Positions 45,801-57,588 of a DNA stretch of 64,000 bases are shown here, in pieces. The notes under the pieces were generated by a model. The model was given only the letters and a program-made list of their open reading frames with translations. It was not told the origin of the DNA and made no database searches. This stretch comes from Mya arenaria. Its lineage: Eukaryota; Mollusca; Bivalvia; Myida; Myidae. Each line of letters starts with the position of its first letter. The first letter of the stretch is position 1. The position numbers were made by a program, and so were the translations under genes. The stretch is from NCBI RefSeq assembly GCF_026914265.1, contig NC_069126.1:29344854-29408853 (forward strand), written 5' to 3'.

Positions 45801-46730
45801 CTTTCAGTTAACTCGAGTTTCACTGACGTTTCAAGGCGATAGTTACATCGTTTATCGGTAAGTTTTTTTTGAATGTGTGTATGTAGCGCCTGTGTCTTAT
45901 TATTTCGTAATGTATCTTATTCATATTTTAGCAAAGAACTTAGAACTGAAACACTAACAATCAACAAAAATACTTCGGCACTAAAATCGGGTCGGTCGGG
46001 TTCGTGAGTAAACAATTTGTCTAGACCGAAATTTTGAGTATGAAACATTTTGGAGTTTTGAAAATGATTAAAGGTATGAAATAAAATTGATTTTATAAAT
46101 AAAAAGATTAATAAGAAAATCAAAAAAGTTTAGTAGGCAGCAGGATTCGTACCAGGATACACTAGGTCTAAAGTAAGAACATACTTTACTGCGATATGCG
46201 AGTCAGAAAAAGGTGCTGTGTTGTATATGTGTCGTAAAAACAACATTTATTAAAAATGAAGAAGAAGTTTCCAGTTTTTGCTATTTGTTAATGTCCCTAG
46301 AATATGCTCCTAATGACGATGGCGGGATTCTAACTAAGAAAATCAATAAACAGAATGTCAAGATTCAAAAATCCATGTTGATAATCAAATTCTTAATGAA
46401 TATATGAGATCGCCCAGCTGGTTTTGTGTCATTTTTCAATTTTGTTCTCGCCTTTCATGTTAACGTAGCTTCATGGCAGGAGAGGAGGGAATATTTCAAC
46501 ATATGAACGTGTTTTTTTTTAAAAAAGAACTGTCGGATGACGCCGCTTAATATCGATTCATTTTTATTTTAAGCTGTTTCCGTTTGTACTAAACTTACGT
46601 CATACCAGATTTCCCAAATTAAATATCATGACATTCTTAACGAAAATCAGGCTGTATTTTGAGCATCGTAATTTACGTCGATCTGCATCTAAATTCGAAT
46701 TCATAAGTTAACCTAGATTGAAACCTATAT
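42840..46730. other. intergenic stretch upstream of MyD88-B
   Basis: No gene is recognised. It contains a G homopolymer (about 44780-44791) and a palindrome at about 45642-45708 (ttaatgattaagaatgg ... cccattcttaatcatta), whose arm sequence also occurs at about 10654. Confidence 0.45.
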
Positions 46731-47150
46731 GTAGCCTTTGTCGATTTTTAAAATGCATTTGACTCGGTCTTGAAGGCGGGCCTCTATCAAGAGATTTTAA
46801 ATCGTACATCCAATAGAGGGTAGATTTGCTCGTGTCATACACTTAATATACGAAAATACCAAGACATGCGTGAGTGTTAACAGTGGAAAACAACATTTCT
46901 TTCACATGTTCTTTTGGAGTAAGACAAGGGAACCATTTAAGCCCGACAATGCTCAACATATACGACATATGAATGAATCCTTAATTCAAGTGAAGTTGAC
47001 GCCGAAATTAATATGCGTCCAATGCAAGTAACTTTACAAACGTCTTTCGACTTTTATTGTTTTATATGCTGACAACACAATTGTTTTGGAGTTGATAAAA
47101 AAACTCTCAATACCTTTGAAGACTGTGTAATCTTTAGATATTGCATGTTT
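46731..47150 (+). pseudogene. decayed LINE reverse transcriptase fragment
   Basis: Broken frames encode successive RT motifs: AFVDF.NAFDSV near the start (46731), then FTCSFGVRQG..LSPTMLNIY (about 46903-46965), then VLYADNTIVLELIKKL (about 47066-47113), where the catalytic YADD reads YADN. Several stops and frameshifts separate them. The order and spacing are those of non-LTR retrotransposon RTs. Confidence 0.8.
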
Positions 47151-50100
47151 ATTATTGTAAACGGCAATTCATGAAACTTTTTATTTAGATAAGAAAATGT
47201 ACTTTTAAGTATCTTTCAATTACTGTCACTACCATAACTTGTATTTGTCAAATGGCTTTCCAATTTATTTGTCAAAGACAAACTAGATTGAAAAAAAAAT
47301 CACTATGGTTTGGGTTGAGTTAACTTTATAGAATCAATTTGGTATGACATTAGACCAGTACAAAGGCTTTACTACTTTTTAAACAGACTAGTATTTAAGA
47401 ACGATAACGTCGGCAGGACAGGCATCACTTGCATACACATTTCCAGGACGAATGATTAAAATTGTGTATTATATATGACATATCGGGACAGATCTAGATA
47501 TATATTATATCACATATATAGTTTTTTAAGCTTCGCTAATTTGATCAGCATTACTTGCCTATTCATTTCGTATTGAAATACTTTAATATTAGAACAAATA
47601 TATAAATGTATAACTTTGATGAATTGTAGGTATTATGTTTTTGTGTGAAAACTAGTGTTGCTACAAATGGCGCATAATCTTCGAAATTGATATGGCTATT
47701 TATTAATGATATCACGACAAAAGTTAGTACACCGACTATATACATCAAATATATAAACGGCGTCATGCAAAAAGGTGTTATAGGCATTAACACAATTGGT
47801 AGATTAAATCTTATATCTAATACGTTTCATAAATCGAGAAAGAACAAAACTCGAGGAAGTGCGAATTTGACTTGAAGGTCGCAAACTTGGGTCTGTACAT
47901 CTGACTTGAGCAAAATGAAAATGAAAAGTACAGCCATACAACATATAAGTTTCCAATATTCCAGATTAGGTGATAATACATTAATTTTGTATATCACACC
48001 GACTTATATATATGGTAGTTGAACAGAAGGTGTTGGGTCACGTACCTCCATTCTCAAACCACCATGGGAGCATAAGTATCCACTGCATGAACCGCCAGCA
48101 AAAATGCCCATACCCCCAATACAGATGTCCCTAGACCGCCATGATACTAAAACCACTATGAAGCAAAAATCTGACCCTGAACATAACTCTTAGCGCTATT
48201 TTAGGCCGCTGATAATTAACATGTGGAAAGGGAGAGAACCGCATAATCCGATTTTGTTCAACGCACACAAGAGTCGCTTATCGTTACAAAAAACAACAAC
48301 ACATTAACGTAAGGAAATGGTAAAAAGAAACAAAAATGAACGTAACTGAAATAATAATCACATAAGTATTTATAATACAATTATTGACAAACAATAAATA
48401 ACCACAATAATATTTAGCTTTTGGCGAATGGTCACGTCCAATTTTAAAAGATAGTTCAATGCAACAAATCGCAACACTTTGTTATGTTATCCACATGTTA
48501 TCTTTTGGCAAGTATTTATATTTAAATGATTTCATTGGTTAATATATTCTTGGATGAATAGTGACCAATCAATTACAATTGCGGATAACTCTGACTAAAT
48601 CAGGAAAGTTAACAAGGTTTATACAATTTGCTGCTGATTGTGAATCCACTTTCATATCAATTATTAATATTCATTTTCCATCGTTTAGTACTTTCCACAA
48701 CCTTCGCGGCTTCGTGGTAACTTTTTGACGAGCTTTTCAAAATCGGACTACTTTGTCGATTGATGTAGGTAGCAGACACTGAAAGTCAATATCAAATCGT
48801 GTTCTCATAAAATAGCTGACGTTTCTTTGATGATACGTTAAAACAGGTTCAATGAATGAATATATACGTCGTTATTTTTATAAACATGTAAAAACTTTTG
48901 TTTGGAACAGACTATTATTAAGCCACACTTTAGGTTATATTTCGTTTCCCACTTATTTCGGTCACGGACCGCAATGTAATTCCCTGCTTTGTTTTATATG
49001 TAAACGGTCATGTTTACACATTTTTTCCCCTGAATTTCCAGAATTCAAGATTGAACAATGTTTTGTCCAAGTAGACCACTTTGTTCATTGGTGTAGATAG
49101 CAGGCAACAAACAGTTATATTGAGATAGTCTCGAATCGAGTTGTCAAATTTTAATTAAGAAGGCATTTGAGGTTAATTTGTTCATCATTTAAGAAATTCT
49201 GATGACGATGACATTTTTAAACAAAGCGATCCTATATTAAGAATATATAATAACTTGTACATATATTTTAAAATCCAGTACTTCATTTTTTTAATTATCT
49301 TGTTTTATTGTTAGGTGATTTAAGAACATTTCTTAAATCTTGGATTAAATCAAATTATTCTGTGAGAATAACTTTTTGTGAGAGTTATTCTGAAAGCGGT
49401 ATAAGATATCAATATTGCTCATGAAATGTTTTTCATTATACACGTGAATATTATTCTAAGGACACTTAAACTACAAGGATCAATGAAAATGTTTTGTGAA
49501 CTTTTTAACTGTTGACATTATTTTGTATTTTAGGTTGTCTTAATTTCATAATTGCTTATTTGAAATAACATTTGTAAAACTCTTACTGAATACATGTTGT
49601 TGCTGTTTAAGGTTAGTAGCTGGTTTCTCTTTCTTTGCTTCGCTTATATTAATTTCGTTGTTCAAACTACCAAAAAAAAAGCCATGTTATTCAATGAAGG
49701 TAATTCTGTAGCCAAGCCTCCCCATGGGATAGTTTAATTTGTCTAGGAGGACTGATTTGCTCAATCTTGCCAAACATACTTATGTGTCTGAAATTAAATC
49801 TTCTATGCGTGAACAAAAATTAAGAATGCTTTGGTTGGATATTTAGTGAGTGGACTCTATCTCATTGTTGGATTACAGTCACAAGTTTTGACCCATTCAC
49901 ACCAGCTCTTTTTCTCCCTTTATTGACACCCTCAGCAGCGAAATCTTGCCAATGCATATAGTTTGCAACGGTTACCCGCTTCTCAACAAACTTCATTAAA
50001 TTATATGATTGCCGGCCTTTGTCAATACTTGAACTAGCCTAATCAACCCATTTTGATTGAATGTGCAAAGGCAGATGTTTTACTATTTTCGTCATATTTC

Positions 50101-50340
50101 CAGAGCTATTAACATCTAAACCCTAACTGAGATAGTGTAATATTACACTTTTCCATTTCCAGGAATAATCTAATGACGCCCTGAACATTATTTGGCTTTA
50201 ACGGTTGACCATTACATTAACGATCTACATGGGACCGCGCGACAAGATTTCTCATGAGTTTGCAGAGGTCTGCCGGAATACCACTAAAAGTAAGAAGGAC
50301 AGGTTTCTGTAAATTAAAACTCTCCTGGATGGTATTGCCC
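47151..50340. other. non-coding stretch
   Basis: ORFs of 60-82 codons (for example 47563-47793 and 48852-49100) lack domains and splice context. No RNA gene or bounded repeat is recognised. Confidence 0.45.
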
Positions 50341-50765
50341 ATTTCTTGTAAGCCTTAAAAAAATCCTCCATCTCCGCCGTCACCTCGAGGTGCGTTCCCG
50401 CTTGCTAGCCAAGCCGTCAGTTCGCCAGCACCGCCGTTGTGCTGTTCTACAACGTCACCAAACGTCCCCCATGATGGTAGTTCAGTGGAAGGTAACGCTG
50501 CAAAAAACTTCTGAACGGTCAGATCGTGAAGCTCCGTAAATATTGGCAATTGAAAAAACAGGTTGAATGTCTGTAAAACTGCGCAAATCATCTTCGTCAC
50601 ATAAATAGTCTTCAATTTTAGAATGTTCTTTTTCATTAACTAGTTCATGTTCTTCTAGTTTCATGTTTTACTCCTTCTATTGTAGCTCAAGTTTTTGTCG
50701 TTCCCTTAATTGTGAAAGATTTAGTTCAGATAGTTTTCTATGTATAGAAATATCCCTATAAGACA
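50340..50765 (-). pseudogene. fragment of a second retroelement 5' region or gag start
   Basis: Downstream of the terminal-repeat copy, the minus strand opens an ATG frame (about 50661; KLEEHELVNEKEHSK) that shifts frame into an acidic, Gly-rich segment (PSWGTFGDVVEQHNGGAG). This resembles the N-terminal part of invertebrate retroelement gag proteins. It stops near 50355. It appears to begin another element of the same family in the same orientation, cut short. Confidence 0.4.
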
Positions 50766-50766
50766 C

Positions 50767-50870
50767 AGATGAGCCAATCTCATAGTCTTGTTTTAACGCT
50801 CAGGCACCAGTCTATAATTATTTTTCCCCACGAATTTTATTTGTGACCTTTTAAACAAACGACCAACACA
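50767..50870 (-). repeat. retroelement terminal repeat, 3' copy
   Basis: It shares 'agatgagcc..tctcata.tcttg', 'aaacgctcaggcaccagt.tataa' and 'ccacgaattt.atttgtgac.ttttaaac' with 55378-55480, in direct orientation. It lies about 200 bp beyond the end of the recombinase reading. Confidence 0.7.
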
Positions 50871-51129
50871 TTTGAGGGGTACGGCGAGCTTTATTACTAC
50901 TACAACTAACTACAGCTTCAAACTATGAGTAAGCGCGCACATGATAATAATATAGGAAACCCAGCGCAGTTGATACAAACATATATAATAGTATAAAATA
51001 CATATAACACATTAATAGTAAATCATAAAACAAATATGAATGAATGCATGAATGAGTATAATCGTCTAGTTCTCAATATAGTAGGTGTAGGAAATAGGGA
51101 AGATATATTGTAGTTAGAGATTAATCATA

Positions 51130-52045
51130 TAGCCGTTTGCTGGTCTACGAGGAGGAGTCTAGTTTCAAAATCATTGTCAATGTAATTCTCAAAACAATAA
51201 GACCGCCAATCTTAAAGCATTTTTATTGACTCCGAGGGCAGGCCTAATGCGCAACAATATGTGGCATCACCTCTTCTGTAACTATGATTTGATATCTCAT
51301 CAGGCGAGACCCCGGCCTTTGATAGACAGGTGCGCTGCTGGTCATGGCATTTAACCTGTCATGATACCAAAATACGAAGGTGGGACCATCTAACGATGTA
51401 ATTGGCCGTGAGTTGAAAGCAGCTAAATAGAGTCTGGACCGGACATAATGCGTTGCCTCCCATGAGTGCCAGGGGGATTTCAAAGAGCCTGGACTGAAAA
51501 TGAATTACTGTGCTCAACCTAATGCGTAAAGATGGCCCATGAGAAAAATAATAACATCATGACGACGAAGGTCCTTCCGGAGGAAAATCTAACAGGTATA
51601 ACATTACTTTTTCGCCATAAAACATACAGCGACTGTTGCATCTAAAGAAGAACTTAGAATTAACTGCGAGGGAAATGCACGTAAAAATCTGGGGTGATCT
51701 TATGTTTTCCGTTCACGCTATCACCTAAAGTCCGTCCTATGCCCATTAATGTGCATTGTAAGGCAAAGTCATTTTGGAGAGGGTTTGGTAGAGTCCATTC
51801 AGAATGCAGGAGACGCACAATGTTTAACTAGAGTTATAGCGTATTGCCTTGGCTAGAAAAGCAGCATAGCGGCGTAGGGTACTTGACGAGGCAGGCACTG
51901 CAGAATATCCCAGTCTGGCACACAATCCTGAATATAAATTCCTATGGCTTCTGTATGCCTTTTTGGTGTTTTCGGCCAAATCACTACTTGTGAACTGCTT
52001 CACTGCATTGTCAAGTTCAGCTTCTAATTGTCCAGGAATTGAATA
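51130..52045 (-). pseudogene. tyrosine recombinase domain of the DIRS-like element
   Basis: An N-terminal SAM-like core-binding segment (LAENTKKAYRSHRNLYSGLC) is followed by the typical LPNPLQNDFALQCTLMGIGR block, a frame-shifted catalytic region, GPTFVFWYHDRL, and an H-x-x-R box reading NHSYRRGDATYC. These are hallmarks of the YR of DIRS- and Crypton-type elements. Stops interrupt it near 51835, 51675 and 51220. The catalytic Tyr is not confidently located. Confidence 0.75.
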
Positions 52046-52480
52046 TACCCGGCGTTACGCATATCGAGAAGCACTATCTGTGAGCACAGGCGACACTTTG
52101 TTGAACACAGCCTTAAGACGAAAGGTATAGCGCGCTGATAACCAGAAAACTCTGCTTAAAGATTTCATAACGGTACTGTTTTTGCAAGAACCTTTGTTTA
52201 TTATTGCACAAGATGCCATATTGTTCGAATGTACAAACACTTTCCTGTAAGAAAAATGAGGCGCCCATGGCGTAACTGACGGTTCTAATGCAAGCACTTC
52301 TAGATAATTTATGGGCATTTGAATTGTCTTGTCTGACCGTATCATGTATATGATTTCGCCATTAAAAACGCCCCAGCTGATACCTTACAGGCATCACTGC
52401 TAACCGAAATCCTAGGACGGCCATCTACCATTGGCAGTGTCCCATTGAATGTGTCCATGAACCGCAGCAACGATGACATG
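52046..52480 (-). pseudogene. RNase H domain of the DIRS-like element
   Basis: The frame shows an RISVSSDACKVSAGAF segment (catalytic Asp of the first strand), then INYLEVLALEP (Glu in the helix), then VFVHSNNMASCAIINKGSCK (Asn where Asp is usual), and finally LTDSASRYA near the end. One frameshift lies near 52345. Order and spacing fit retroelement RNase H. Confidence 0.7.
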
Positions 52481-52759
52481 TCTTGTTTCATATCTTGCGT
52501 GACCAACGTCCGGTGCTACGTCAACATAGTGTCCAAGTAATACGTTTTTGGCGGTACACTGATGTTGAGTCAAGGCGAATGCCAAGGTTTTGGTGTTGGA
52601 CCTTCAATTTTATTATAATTTATTGCAATTCCCAAATCACGTTAGAGACATATAATAGTTTGCATGGCTGTGTGGCACTCTAAATAAGATTCAGCTATTA
52701 TAAAGAAATCATAAAAATACACAATATGACTGATATGCCACAGCATATGTACGGTAATG

Positions 52760-53720
52760 TTAGGGAAATATGCACTTACCTTCTTTGTATAATATGTATT
52801 GCTGTTATTATCGGACAATGGCAAATTACACAAGAAACTAGCAACGCCCCGACATTCCAGGCGCACCAGCCTTGTTTCATCATTCAACATTTTGATTCAG
52901 CAATGATAAATGTTTAGGGATGTAAGTACAAATATTAAGTTTTTTACATTAATTTTATTTAGATTTCATTGCTCACAAACCTAATTATCTTGGGTAAAGA
53001 CACAGAAACCCGAAAATCTGAATATCCGCGCGTTCATGTAGAGAAGAATGTTTATTAACTTTTCCAATAGATCACGATATATGACGACGCTTTCTTGGAT
53101 TGGCTGTCAGCCAATTTGGGTCATTTGACCCAATCTGGGTCGTTTTCGGTCGGGTCATTTTCGGTCGGGTCAGTCGAACATGATTTTCGGGTCGTTTGAC
53201 CATGTGAGTATATAAGTAGGAGGTTTCCAGGAGGAGACGTAACTTGGCCATAGCTTGGAGCATATCCCGTACGATTCACCCTTCGGCGTTTCGTCCATTT
53301 TGGCATTTGATTTTGGCATTAATCTGGAAATAGAAAACGATAACAAATAAAACGATTTTAATGATTTGTCTCCTTGATAAAATCCAAAAAGAATTAGGAA
53401 ATTAGCTGAAGATTAATGTTTTAAGGACTTCAGGAATTAATTAAGGAATTCAACACGATGATCTAGCGTTGTCCTGTGTCCACTGTACCTTTTCTTCTTC
53501 TGACATTTAAATGATGATTTATTCCGCTGGTGTACTGTTTTTCAACCTTTATGAAACTTGCAAACATCGATTTGAGTTGTCTTCACGGATAACTTGTTTT
53601 TTACACGCAATGGTTAGACTACATGAATTTTAACTACCATTGAGAGGTTTCGCTACCAATACCCTAGGGGCAGTCACGAGGAGAGCACTTCAAATACTTG
53701 GTCACCCTAAAAGGGACAGT
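52760..53720. mobile_element. unidentified ~1-kb insertion in the RT pseudogene
   Basis: RT coding text breaks off near 53725 and resumes near 52735. The interval has no RT-like text. It contains a small tandem motif (ggtcattttcggtcg, about 53118-53175, two and a half copies). Its ends and duplication were not resolved. Confidence 0.4.
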
Positions 53721-53848
53721 TGGACGGACCACGGGGCTAGGTCGTAACAGTACTAAATACTTTCTTTGCCATCATAGCGTGCACGGATTGAGTATTAAAA
53801 AAGAGGACATTTCCTACCACCAAATGATAGCCTTTGGTCAACCATTAA

Positions 53849-54118
53849 AGCTGCACTCTCACAGATTTACCATTCTTACAACTTTTTTAATTTTTGTCTT
53901 GGAAATCATTTTTTGCGTCAATATTAGCAAACCAATGATTTATGACTGCTGACAAAAGATCAGATCGCAGATTTTCATATTTTCGTTCGAAAAATAACGT
54001 TTTATGGCTTAAACCGTTACTAACGGTTTAAGAAAAATGCATACAACATCAATTTTCAAATTGGCTCGTTCCAAAACAAAAAAAGTTGTCAAAACGTTCA
54101 ATCTGTGAGAGTGCAGCT
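53849..54118. mobile_element. TTAA-flanked MITE, family T, copy 2, inside the RT
   Basis: The ends agctgcactctcacagattt and complementary aatctgtgagagtgcagct are flanked by TTAA at 53845-53848 and 54119-54122. It interrupts the RT between motifs A and B, so it is younger than the retroelement. Confidence 0.8.
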
Positions 54119-54599
54119 TTAACGTGTAATGCCTATCGCCTTTAAATTTTCATTTTAAGCCTGTTGGTTAGGGGTTTGATGGGTGAACTTTTACTTATCT
54201 GTGAGCACCAGCAAAGTCAATTTTTGCCATGAAACAATTGGTTGTCATTATGTCTACCGCATCTTGAATTAATTGATATTGAAAGTGGTTGGTAATGGCG
54301 GCGTCATTAAGGAAGGAGCCTGTCGGTCGAGAACAATCTTGTATTATCCTTACTTTTTTGGAATCCTCCTTTGGGATAGCCCCAAGCGCCGACACGATCA
54401 TTGGCATATCGTGTTCAACTTTTTACGCGCTCGCAACTGTCCGCTAGTGGTAGACTTGTAATTGTCTACATTAACCCATTGTGTAATTTTGTCCGAATCC
54501 ACAATTTTAAATCCATCTATAATTCCTGAGAGAATTAATTCACGGTTTGTGTAATCCACTGGAAGGTTCCTTTCCCATTCATCAAAGTTCAAAGCTGTG

Positions 54600-55250
54600 G
54601 AGCATCGTCATGCCTCCCACGGGGTGTTTTTCCTGAAGGCGGTTGATACCGTGGTATGGTGTCGCACATGGCGGTTACGGCAGTTGGGACCAAAAGGCAG
54701 GTTCCTTTGGCCTGAATTATCTTGCAAATCATCTTTCTGTTGTATCTGATTCTTCATTGACACTACGTCAGCGTCCTGTCTGATGCGTTTCGGTACCAGT
54801 ATTGGCAGCACCATGTGGGGTGAGAATGTCCCCCACTGGAACCCGTATTCAGTCTGCAGTTCCCGATACATGTACTCGGAATTCAACACACTGTTCCATT
54901 CGTTTATTGACGCAAACTCAAACATCCGTGTTGTGTACGCTAAAAAAGTACACTAAATGTCCTATCGTTTTAGCTGTCCATTATCAATAGGAAGTTCATT
55001 AGCCGTAACTCGTCTTTCGTCTTTAGAATCAAATGTTTCCTGGTTAATTTGGTCTGAGCGTAGCACAAACTCCTTCCGCCGGTTTTGTCGACGTCGTTTG
55101 CACTTTTCCGTAAGGAATTGTGTTATATGTACTATTTTACGCGACGTTGCTTTCATTGTTAGAATTGCCCTTGGATCCATATTGGCGTTAAACATAACAT
55201 CACCTTTTGGGCTTGTCAGATTGTCATTTAGCAATAAATCCAATGTTTTA
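54600..55250 (-). pseudogene. gag C-terminal part of the DIRS-like element
   Basis: Two frames carry gag-like text: ILTMKATSRKIVHITQFL, KCKRRRQNRRKE (very basic), then MFEFASINEWNSVLNSEYMY and YGFQWGTFSPHMVLPILVPK, ending with a Cys/His segment near 54680 (FGPNCRNRHVRHH). Frameshifts separate them. It directly precedes the RT. It is of the same general gag type as the plus-strand relic at 23214, though from a different copy. Confidence 0.55.
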
Positions 55251-55377
55251 CCTGCGTCGTGTAGGATGTCGTCCTTTTTGGACGTGCAGGGTTCGGGGAT
55301 GGGGCCTTCTTGGAAACTGGATGCCGTACAGACAGTTTTCTCTGTATATAACTATCTCTCTTACTCTTGGGCGACAC

Positions 55378-55480
55378 AGATGAGCCCGTCTCATATTCTT
55401 GTTAAACGCTCAGGCACCAGTATATAAGTATGTGTTTTCTCCACGAATTCCATTTGTGACATTTTAAACGACTCTTCTGG
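55378..55480 (-). repeat. retroelement terminal repeat, 5' copy
   Basis: The direct-repeat partner of 50767-50870. It lies just upstream of the gag text in transcription sense. The total repeat length is uncertain because the similarity fades on both sides. Confidence 0.7.
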
Positions 55481-57588
55481 TTTATCTCTGCTCTGTCCAC
55501 TTAACGATCTGAAAAGCCGTTCATAGGTAACGGTCAGAACCTCGTATTTTTCTCGTATTTATTTCTGTATGCCAATTAGCGAGGTCAAACTTGACTCGCT
55601 CTCACTCACCATAAGCAGCTCTATAGTTTTGTACTGTCGAATTAACATGACGCGTCTCAAATAGGCGGAGCTTATCAGTTGCCCATTGCTATCCCCGATG
55701 ACCTCCGACAATCTGCACTTATCAGCAGTCCAGTAGTAAAAAAACGCTTCTTTCTATACAAATTTCTCATAACTGAAAAATAGTTAGGACAATTATGGAA
55801 ATCCGAAATGCAGACATTTTCCCTTAATTCTGCTCAAATTATGTATTACATTGTACTTGTTTTATAACAAAGTTACCTTTAAGAAGACTATTTCAGCCCT
55901 CCAATTTTATTAATCGTTAATGTAACCGTACATGATATACGTATATTTTCCGTTAGTTATCATAATGAGTAATTAGTAGGGATGGCAACGAGTACCCGAG
56001 TACTCGAGTACTTGATCGAACGTCTATAAAAATCTATAAAAACACAAAATACACGATTTATAGAGGAAGTAACAGATCTGGTTAGTTGCCAAGAAGACAA
56101 TTTACGGTCCCTATTACCCCCGCTGTGTACACAATTGACCCTTATAAATAATTTGAGAGTTGCAAACAGTCAACAAAGGGCCACTATTTCCAACTAGCAC
56201 TGATGTCAGTTAGCGAAGTTTTGATAGCGGAACTTTCACCTACACAATTCTAGTGTTTACCTTTTACCAAACAATGGACGCTAACGAGCGAACGAGTAGC
56301 GACCGTTACGAGCATTGATTTCTTATAAATGGGCGTATTTTAATCTAATTATTATTAGTGAATACTATTGACGATATTGTGCGATTCATTTTTATTTAGA
56401 AATTTGTCTCCTTTTTGTGCGTTAAGTTTTAAATCCGAAGCATATACATTTGTGTTTTTGTGGAAATGATAACTAAGTAGATATGAGTTACATATTATAT
56501 TTTTTTAGTTTAGATAAAATAACTTATATTATGTGTATTGGTCCGTGATATCATATAACTAAAGGTAATATAAAGAATGTACGTAAAGATAAAACAAAAT
56601 CATCTTTGTAAATGACTCAAATCAAAGTATAAACTTGTGATATTTACTATGATAATTTCTTTGTTGTTTGTCAGAACAGTTTTGCGGTTCATTTTATATG
56701 GACATTTGTTAAATATTATGTTAATTTTGGTCAAAAGCATTTATTTCCTTATATGTCCAATACACTGAAACTGAAACTGATATTAATACATTGAAGTATT
56801 ATTAAGGTAGTTATATCATTACTAATAAATCATTACACAAAAAAGGCTGATTCTTAATGGAGTAAGGAGGAAAAACAGCAAAATCCATCGACTTATGACA
56901 TTTTATATAAACAAACGTTTTTATTGTTGACTTTCGAAAAGGAATTTAACACAAGTTGTTGTTTGTTTTGTTTTTTGTTTTAAAGAAGAAGTTGACAAAT
57001 CATTCCCTTTCCATTTGGAAAGGATGCAGGACAATCTGAAATTACCTAAGACCTTACTCTAGCAGAGTGTTGAAAACTAGGAATCAAGTTGCCTCTATAA
57101 TAAGCGTTTTAACTTGAAAGGAAGCACTATCAACATGATAAGGCATTTTTTGAAGTACAGTGATTCAGGGGATCTAAGAAGGTTACAGTTTCGATAATAT
57201 AATGATCGGCCATTTTATCGGACATGTGCAATGCATGTGATAAAGAAATGTCGATGACACTTCAAAACGATCTGCCCACATTTTTGTAGTGCTAATCAGG
57301 ACGTTGCCTTTATTATCACGACTGTAACTTTAAGTAACTCACAAACATAATTTAATGAATAATTGTGTAAAATATTGGAAATACTTCAACGGACTGTCAA
57401 AAGGGAAAAAAGATTACCAGACTCGTAAAGTTCTGTCATATTAAGTGTGTGTAGTGAGTAGCACTATGGGGAGGGGGTGTAAGTAACTTGGAAGTGTTAA
57501 ATGGATATTGATGTACACGTAAATCATTTAAAAATGAAGCAATCCAAAACATATTTTTAGGTTAATGAGCTTTGTTTAATAAACAGAA
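55481..57588. other. non-coding stretch upstream of the Cys/His-rich gene
   Basis: No gene, RNA or bounded repeat is recognised. The promoter of the gene at 57589 is presumably at its right end, where a 'tttttag' acceptor-like word at about 57555-57560 hints at an upstream non-coding exon. Confidence 0.4.

Larger units (their letters stand above)
52481..54592 (-). pseudogene. reverse transcriptase of the DIRS-like element, twice interrupted
   Basis: The N-terminal part is at 54592-54195 (GIIDGFKIVDSDKI; SALGAIPKEDSKKVRIIQDC; FMAKIDFAGAHR, motif A). Motif B-like text (QRLSFGGRKCPLFFN, AMMAKKVFSTV) follows at about 53842-53730, beyond a TTAA MITE. After about 1 kb of unrelated sequence the motif C region resumes at about 52730-52660 as VYFYDFFIIAES, with the catalytic YxDD degraded to FYDF. 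It is clearly inactive. Confidence 0.7.
50767..55480 (-). mobile_element. DIRS-like tyrosine-recombinase retroelement, decayed
   Basis: Read on the minus strand the order is gag, RT, RNase H, tyrosine recombinase (YR), bracketed by related direct repeats. The presence of a YR instead of a DDE integrase defines the DIRS order. Nested insertions include a TTAA MITE inside the RT (53849-54118) and about 1 kb of foreign sequence just before the YxDD-like motif. Multiple stops and frameshifts mean it is inactive. Separate entries give the domains. Confidence 0.75.

Noticed and set aside
50767..55480. Endogenous retrovirus or Ty3-type LTR element
   Set aside because: No protease, DDE integrase or envelope was seen. 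A tyrosine recombinase follows the RNase H, which fits DIRS-like elements.
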